64,000 nt of DNA from Pseudoscleropodium purum (taxonomy: Eukaryota > Streptophyta > Bryopsida > Hypnales > Brachytheciaceae). Under the pieces are notes generated by a model. It worked only from the letters and a program-made list of their open reading frames with translations. It made no database searches and had not been told where the DNA came from. This document shows positions 57,245 to 64,000 of this stretch, piece by piece. Made by a program: the position numbers and the translations under genes. The DNA lies in NCBI GenBank assembly GCA_963969395.1, contig OZ017801.1, positions 126,501 through 190,500 of the forward strand. Reading direction: 5' to 3'. Every line of letters begins with the position of its first letter. Within the stretch, counting starts at the first letter, position 1.

Positions 57245-57420
57245 AGCCCCAATTTTAACTAGTTTCTAGTTTTGGCCCAACTTAATTTTGAGACTAGTCT
57301 CTAGTTTTGGCCTAGTTTCTAGTTTTAGAACTAGCTCAATTTTGTAACAAGCTTTAGTTTTGAACTAGCTCAATTTTAGTGCTTGCTTAGTTCTGAACTA
57401 GCTTGATTTAGACTAGCCCC
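57245..57420. repeat. Minisatellite around 'TAGTTTCTAGTTTTGGCC'
   Basis: Units of about 20-30 bases repeat the words CTAGTTTTGGCC(C/T)A, GAACTAGCTCAATTTT and GAACTAGCTTGATTT. At least seven imperfect copies are present. It lies just upstream of the complete CACTA element. Confidence 0.65.
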
Positions 57421-57540
57421 TACTACATGTCACACTATGACTTACTAGGATCCCTCACCTCGGGTTGATTGGCTACCATGTGTCGTTCGGTGATTAGCCG
57501 ATACACCATCATCAGGTTGACTGAGATTGCCACATAGATT

Positions 57541-58929
57541 CACTATAAGAAATGCACGTTTATTGTTACATCAAACTGTAAACCCAACATGTTTTTGCAA
57601 ATAAGAGGACGTTAGAGATTTAGATGCAATGGGTGGCAAAATTGGAGTGAATATTGTAGTGAACGTATGCATATTAGTGAGAAACAATGCTATCTTAGGA
57701 AAAACAAGTTTGATTGTGGATAAGTTTGTAGAAGTTACTTGGAATTAAGGTAGAACACTAACGAAAGTTGAAAAAAAATAAGGTAAGGGCAGCCACATGG
57801 TAGTTTTTTTGCAAAAAACAAAATAAAAATGGCACCTGATGTAGTCTCCAAAGATGATGATGTCAACACACTTTGATACCATTTGTGAATTAAATTTTTT
57901 TTTGACATTGTTTAAAATATCAATCAAGACATTAAGATGTTTTTTTAGATGTCAACTAAGACATTAGATAAAACATCAAGATGTTTTTTGAGATATTAAC
58001 AAAGACGTCAACTAAGACATTCAAATGTTTTTTTAGACATCAACTAAAAAAAAGTCGTGTTTATAAAGATGCTCATGTCTAAAATTATATTTTTCATACA
58101 ACTTCAAACTTTTATATATCCCATATGGTTTGTCTTCCCTCCTACCACCCACTTGTATTAATAGCCTTGTTTTCTCACACCAATATATTCACAATAATTT
58201 GTTTTTCAAGCTAAATATTATAAATTGTATGACATATATATTATGTATAACATACAATGTATTTTGTATAGTATATTGAAGATATTGTACAATATATGGT
58301 ATAATTTGTATGGTATATAATATATATTTTACAATGTATCATATATTATATATGGCATATTTTGTATGGTATGTGTATGTCTAAGTTGACATCACAAAAT
58401 ATTTAGACATTTAAGTTGATGTCTCAAAAAATTGAGACACATTCATCAAGCATGTCCAAGAAGATGTCATTTGTGATGTTTTCATGTCTTTGTAGACATG
58501 CCATATCACATGGTGGATGCTACATGATGTTCAAATAAATTATTTTCATGTCACTATTGATGTTCAAAAAAATATGCACGTTACAACAAACATCCAAATC
58601 AACAAGATTCAAGACCCAATGCACTGATGAGGTTAGCAAAGGTCTAAATGAAAAAAATTGATGATTTGGCATTACCTACCTTGTTGGCGCTAACGTGGAG
58701 GTCAAGTAGCAACCACATGGCAACTTTTTATGACCTTCAAAGACTGTCTTTTGTGACATCCTCCAAAATTTCCTTGAAATCAAACCATATTTTTTGAAAA
58801 TTTTCCATGTTTTTTGGCATGTCCAACTTGACACATTTTTTAAGACATCTTTGTTAACATAGCTAACATCCAAATTGATGTATATACTATATTTTTTACT
58901 TGTTACAAAAACGTAGGTTTCTTATAGTC
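57541..58929. mobile_element. Non-autonomous CACTA (En/Spm-like) element
   Basis: The left end is CACTATAAGAAATGCACGTT. The right end in reverse is GACTATAAGAAACCTACGTT, with the first base changed. Both continue into TTxTTGTxACA, so the inverted ends are about 28 bases with mismatches. Inside, both flanks hold many diverged copies of 'AGACATCAACTAAGACATT' (57940-58040 and 58380-58500), the subterminal repeats typical of CACTA elements. The flanking trinucleotides ATT and ATC differ at one base from a 3-bp target duplication. The 1389-bp interior has no transposase frame, so it would need a transposase from elsewhere. A partial relative is at 43699-44283. Confidence 0.75.
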
Positions 58930-59822
58930 ATCCTTGAGTTGAATAATATTGTCAATTTTTGGCTTTGGGGCCCTTCTCTAACTTGAAATTTTTTCCAACT
59001 AGTATCAAACCTTTTTTTGTGGAATTTTTAAACATAAAGTGTCAACTCTAAAAAAAACTATAAGAAATACTATAACACCACGATTGAGGAATTGGGCTAG
59101 GACTTTTGATAGTTAAGTATTTGTAATGCTAAACTTGGACTTCCAAAACTTTCCTATTAGAAACTAAACTTGGTGGGATGGCAAAGGACTTCTATTTTTT
59201 GGGACCTTCTACGGTTCCAGGGGTCTACAACTTTGCCATATTTTGTGGAAACACACTAATTTCTATTAACACTAAAATACTATAAGCCAAAGCTTTGCTA
59301 TATAAACCTAGATTACAAATACATGAAACAATTTCAACAAGGTTAACTTGTCAAAAACCAATCATAGACATATTAAAGCAAGGTAGTTAGTGACAACATT
59401 TGTTAATTCAATAACATAACACAAACAATTTAGTACAATCGCACACAAACCTTAGGGAATTTCTTAATTAAATTTTTTTCACTTAGTAGCTTAAAACTCA
59501 TAAACACAAACTAAGAGCCTCCCAAAGCGGCATCACCAGGGTATAATGAGGGGTTGTTCAAGGATTAGTACAACAAATAATTCAACCAAAAATTTAAAAA
59601 GTTAGTGATAATAACTCAAACAAGTATATACAAAAGATAACATTGAAGGGACTCTAATGTCCTTCAAAGAGACTTTCAGAACAACAACAATGAAGTTTGA
59701 AATGCTCCAAAAACATGAGAAATTAGCAACTTGGCCTCAAATGGTCAAAATCCAAATAAATGGACCTAATAGTGTAATAAAGCCAAAAATTGGCTAGAAA
59801 GGAGTGAATTGAGAAAAGAATT
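58930..59822. other. AT-rich sequence without recognisable genes
   Basis: Nothing coding or repetitive was recognised. Confidence 0.35.
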
Positions 59823-59866
59823 AGTGCCCTTATATATATATATATATATATATAAATAAGGGCACT
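59823..59866. repeat. (TA)n microsatellite within a perfect-armed hairpin
   Basis: A run of about 13 TA units is bounded by AGTGCCCTTA on the left and TAAGGGCACT on the right, exact reverse complements. The whole 44 bases form a cruciform-type palindrome. Confidence 0.9.
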
Positions 59867-60162
59867 CATCCTCATGGTTGCTATTCTATGAGTGTGAGCA
59901 TGAGCTTGTGAGTATATAATTTTTTAGAGATTCCATTTCAAAATGGTGGTCAAAATTTATTATTTTTGCTAAATTTTAGTACCTATTTCCATGGACCTAT
60001 TATTGTGAATATATTATTGTGGTCCCTTAGACAACTTTGATGTGCTATTTATTGGACTTTGCTAGATTTAAAAAATAAATAAATAGTGAATAATTAGAAT
60101 TTGTTTGAAATTGATTGAAAATACTCCATTTGGATTTTGATTTTAATAATCACTCCCCTCTA

Positions 60163-60280
60163 GTTATTGGGCACCTCTTGGCACTAAAAAGAGTCCCTCT
60201 AGCTGTGAGAAAAAAAAATTAAAAGATAAAAATTCCCATAGCTAGAGGGACTTGTCTTGGCATCAAGAGGTATCTGACAG
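60163..60280. mobile_element. Short fold-back (MITE-like) element
   Basis: The left arm has CACCTCTTGGCACTAAAAAG, then GTCCCTCTAGCTGTG. The right arm has CATAGCTAGAGGGAC, then TTGTCTTGGCATCAAGAGGT. The inner 15 bases pair with one mismatch and the outer parts pair with a few gaps, around an A-rich loop. It has no coding capacity. Superfamily unknown. Confidence 0.6.
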
Positions 60281-60399
60281 TAAGAAAGGTTATAAAAATC
60301 TAAATGCAACAACCTTAGTTGATTTCAAATAAATCTTAATTAGTAACCAATTGTTTTTCTTCTTAAAATCTAACAAAGTTCAATAAGGAACACATTAAG

Positions 60400-61060
60400 A
60401 TGGCAAGTACTCAATCCTCCTATTGGAGCCAAGAGGTTCTAAGCAACAAGAAATGATTAACCAAACAACCATTTGATCAAAGATGGAAGAATTGGACTCC
60501 CAAAAGGGTCTACAAAAAGACAATGACCAACTAATCAACACTTTGGTGTAATTAAGCTCAATTCTTACAAAAATAGTCCATATCAACCAAATATTTTCTT
60601 CCCAAATCTTCACAAGTCCAATTACCAATACATAAAGACAGAATTATAGGTATCCCCTATTGACTTCAAGAGGACCCACACTATTATGAGATAGTGATCA
60701 ACAAAAATGAAATTCAATGTGGCTAAGCTCTTTCCACATGTAATGAGTTCCTATGAATAAATTTTTGTTTTTAAAATTTAAACAAGTTGATAGACTTGCA
60801 AATCAAAAAAGAAATATTGGTACCTTTCTATTGATCCTAAGAAGATCCATGATGTTAAAAGACAATGATCAACCAAAATAAAATTCATTGTGATAAAAAT
60901 CATTATATATAAAATAATTCTTATCAATAATTTTTTTTCTAAAATCTAAGCAAGCTCAATAAACTAGCATCAAAAGAAAATTATTGATAGCCTCCTATTA
61001 GCCCCCAAAAGACCCACATTGCTATATGATAGTGATCAACCAATAATCTATGCAAACTTA
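60400..61060 (+). repeat. Tandem array, ~170-bp period, three to four units
   Basis: The phrase 'CCTATTGA..(C/T)..AAGA(G/A)GACCCA(C/T)A' followed by 'GATAGTGATCAACCAA.A' starts near 60651, 60821 and 60989, spaced about 170 and 168 bases. A more distant copy is near 60414. Units also share 'AATAA(A/T)TTTTT.TTCTAAAATCTAA(G/A)CAAG(C/T)TCAATA'. The copies are diverged and non-coding. Confidence 0.65.
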
Positions 61061-61439
61061 TTTCCATCTCCATTCATCTTTTACATCAATTGAGTTCATC
61101 ATTTTCATAATGTATATTTCTAATATTTTAGACACAACACTGAAAATTATAATTTTCATTTGAATTCTACATAAGCATAGTAATAGATTCATGGTAATAG
61201 ATTCATAGTAATAGGTACAAAAATTTACTAAAAATAGTAAATTTTGACCAAAATTTTAAAAATGGAACATATTTTAGAAATATTATCAAGCTTTTTAGAG
61301 CTTTTTCAAATTTCTATGCTCAATGCTCATATAATCCCTACTCAACACTCATAGGCTCGTCCTCACATGCTCACAAAATAGCATCGCTGCACTCATTCTC
61401 CTTTTTTTTCTACTTAGTAATTTTGTCATCAAAGATTTT

Positions 61440-61670
61440 CAACCTAATTTTTCAAGTTTTGACTTTCTATGTTAATCCTAACTTTAACTTTTGGAGAAAG
61501 ACTTCAAATTACAAATGAATTATGCCATTGGCTTTAGAGGAAACCCTGCCCTTTTTTCTTATGCTAAAAACTCATCAAAAGCTAACATTGACTTCAAATT
61601 CAAAAATGTTAAAAAATTACTTTTGGGAGTTTGACTTTTCTATAGAAAGTAATTACACAAAATATTGAAA
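61440..61670 (+). repeat. Faint fragment of dispersed repeat R1
   Basis: It carries 'TTATGCCATTGGCTTTAGAGG' and 'TTTTGGGAGTTTGACTTTT' at the same spacing as the corresponding words in R1 copy a (near 1380 and 1500). Outside these the similarity is weak. Confidence 0.4.
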
Positions 61671-64000
61671 TTAGGTTGCCTTACCTTGGAAAGTTACCCT
61701 GTGACTTATTACTTGTCCATGTAGAAGCGCATGCGACCCTCTAAATTTACATGTGATATTAAGGTTTCATATAGTTTAGGAAACACCGCTAATCTAATTT
61801 TTTGTAGCACTAAGTCACCTTGCTGTTGTTGCTAGGCGTGCACGTCTTTGGTTGGTTTTTCTATTGTGCTAGGCCCACACGAACTAAATTGCTTGAGACC
61901 ATGAAGATGAAAGAGTACTAGTGAAGATTCGTGTGAGATTCAAGGGCTTTTCAAAGCGATATCAAATTGGAAATTAAAAAGGTGTATCATTCAAGTTGTT
62001 TTTCTTCTTATTTTGTTAGATGTTTCACCTCTTGAAAAGGTATCAAGTAGTACAAGAGGTGGACCAAGTTCTTTTTGATATTGTAGATACTTCAAGATTA
62101 CTTACAACCCTATCGTAAATTGATTGTACAATTGAATAAGGATAGAAGGAGAGGGAGGCAAATTCAAGGAGCTTACATTTTTTATTTCTATTTTTGAGGA
62201 CTACATTCATGGTATCATTATGCTTTTTAACTTTACTACTAGTCTAATTTTCCATAAATTAGATATAGAGAGTTCTTAAATAATGATATGAGAAAATTGT
62301 TGCATGTGCATAATCCCTTCATTAAAGAACTACAATTTTAATTTTTACAAAAGTCTCCATTCTAGAAACTTCAAACTTACTACAAAATTTTCATATTGGC
62401 TGCTTCTTTGTTATCCCACTTGTTATTGCAAAATCATGAGGGAAACTTATCACATGTGCTTATCTCCCATTAGAGAAACATGGACAATCTCTTAATGATG
62501 CAATAACTTACTCATTTTCATGTCAAATTTGGAAGCATGGAAACAAAGAGCAAATTGTTCTGTAGTCCACCAAAGTGCATGCATTTATCAATACTAGTCA
62601 TTGAATTAAAGGTTTTGATTATGGTGGATTTTAGTACTTACATGGTGTGTAGTTTTAAACCAAAATTATTCACGATGCTTGCTAGTTGTCTGTAGTCAAC
62701 TTTTTATTTTTATTTTGTTGTTTTGTGTAACAAATGTTGATTCTTTTCTTTATAGATGCATGCAACATGAATGTCTTCATGAAGCAAGTTGGAATTGCTT
62801 GTGTTTTGTTTTCAGATTTTATATTCAATTGGAGTAAAGAATTGGTGCATGTATTGGCAACATATGATCCATGTGACTTTTGGTTGGCTTGAAGGAGTGG
62901 CATACATGATGCTCATGCTACAAAGTTCATATATTTTTTTTTGGTCAATTTGAATTGAGTGACTAATGTAAGATTTGATGTCTTAATAGTGAAATTAGGT
63001 GTTTTATATCAAGTATCTCTTTGTTTGAATTTGTAGTTTGAATTAGGTTCTTTTTGTAACAATTACATTTTAATGAAGGTTCCCTTGTAGCTTTTAGATA
63101 TTTTTGTTTATTGAGTTGTTCCCTTCTTTTTATAAGAATTTAGAATGTTATGATCAATGTGAAGGATGCAGGAATCTGTTCATAGAAGCTCAAATTTTAT
63201 ATTTAAGGGTGATTGTAGGAAACACTTGTCATTTTTGGGTGTCCCCTCAATCTCCATAGAGGTATTTTTCCCTCATAACTTTTGCAATTTAATTCCGTTT
63301 TAGCTAAATTTTGGAGGAGAGTTGCATGTTGAAAATCTAAACATTTAATAATTTTTTCAATTTTAAAAAAAATAATTCACTATTTTTAAAGGTAGCCCCA
63401 ATTGGGTGTCTACCTTCGTTGTTTTGGAGGTTCTTAGTCCTATTTGGGGACCAAAAATGTGATCCTGAAGCTAAGGTTTTGAATTGTTGTAGGTGGGTTA
63501 ACATTCTAAATATGTTTGATGAGATTTTTGGCAAAGAACCCAGTGTAAGGGTTGCACATGGGTTGAAAGTGGACACTATTTGCGCAAACACTATGAAGAA
63601 GGGAACAAATTTTATGATGAATTTTTTGTTCACATAGGACTAGAGAGATTGAGAGAAGATTGAAAAAATGGATCTTTTTTTTTTTAAATTAATTTTTTTT
63701 TGTAATTACTAAAAATGATCAAATGAAATTGCCTATTTTCACCTATTTTCTGGTTCAAGTACCCAATGGAGTCCTCCAAAGCAGTGAATACTACTCCTTA
63801 GTATTCAGTAATTTGCAGTAAATATTAAATTTGTTGGGACAATTGTTAGGAATGATATTTACTCCCATTCGCCTAGCCAATCATCTAATTAGTTGATCAA
63901 AATGTCAATCAATTAGTCGGTTTAGGTTTTCCTAGTCAAGAAACTACACAATACTTGTAGGACTGGGATATTGGTAGTACAACGCTAAAAAACAACCATT
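61671..64000. other. AT-rich sequence to window end, no genes recognised
   Basis: Frames of 98 codons (minus 63337-63633) and 72 codons (plus 63419-63637) overlap on opposite strands and resemble nothing known. The composition here is less AT-rich than the flanks, so a decayed exon cannot be excluded. Confidence 0.35.

Noticed and set aside
63337..63637. Overlapping 98- and 72-codon frames on opposite strands
   Set aside because: No recognisable motif and mutual overlap. Composition alone is not enough to call a gene.
1..64000. Organelle origin of the window
   Set aside because: No chloroplast or mitochondrial genes, rRNA or tRNA genes are seen, and DNA transposons dominate, so nuclear origin is much more likely.

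Overview
This window looks like nuclear DNA of a land plant with a large, repeat-rich genome. It is strongly AT-rich, has almost no intact genes, and is packed with decayed transposon families. The evidence is several CACTA-type elements (termini close to CACTATAAG), tRNA-derived SINE-like units, and an old coding relic whose stop codons are mostly TAG, with fewer TGA and TAA. That is the mix expected when plant CHG and CG cytosine methylation decays CAG and CGA codons. The sequence alone does not settle the lineage. A Tc1-type DD34E transposase remnant is unusual for flowering plants, and the gag-like relic resembles proteins I loosely associate with non-flowering plants. Moss, fern, lycophyte and gymnosperm all remain possible.

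Layout. 0-9.9 kb: a GGCTGGCT minisatellite, a dispersed repeat (R1a), an ATATGACT minisatellite, a small CACTA fold-back, a second dispersed repeat (R2a) and a CACTA-related fragment. 9.9-13.4 kb: a less AT-rich block with a gag-like pseudogene riddled with stops. 13.4-28 kb: AT-rich DNA with R1b, R3a, an inverted copy of R2 (R2b) and R1c. 28-32.3 kb: a diverged satellite of about 100 bp per unit, a ~70-bp minisatellite and copies of R4 and R5. 34.5-37.2 kb: the most gene-like segment, GC- and CpG-rich, with a minus-strand exon ending in a proline-rich tail but broken by one frameshift. 37.3-46 kb: candidate TIR elements, a SINE-like unit, R3b, a degenerate tandem array, a CACTA piece cut short next to a Tc1/mariner insertion, and the Tc1/mariner element itself. 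46-51 kb: R5b and R4c. 51.8-53 kb: a second GC-rich island with a minus-strand coding relic. 54.8-61 kb: CACTA fold-backs, a SINE-like unit, a full-length non-autonomous CACTA element, hairpins and a ~170-bp tandem array. 61-64 kb: a faint R1 copy and AT-rich DNA.

No metabolic or signalling pathway can be reconstructed. The contents are mainly mobile-element history: an old, heavily decayed gag-like gene, old dispersed repeats, CACTA elements of intermediate age, and a younger Tc1/mariner copy whose two 571-bp arms are still about nine-tenths identical. No CRISPR array, rRNA gene, intact tRNA gene or bacterial-type operon was found. Repeat boundaries were judged by eye and are approximate unless stated.
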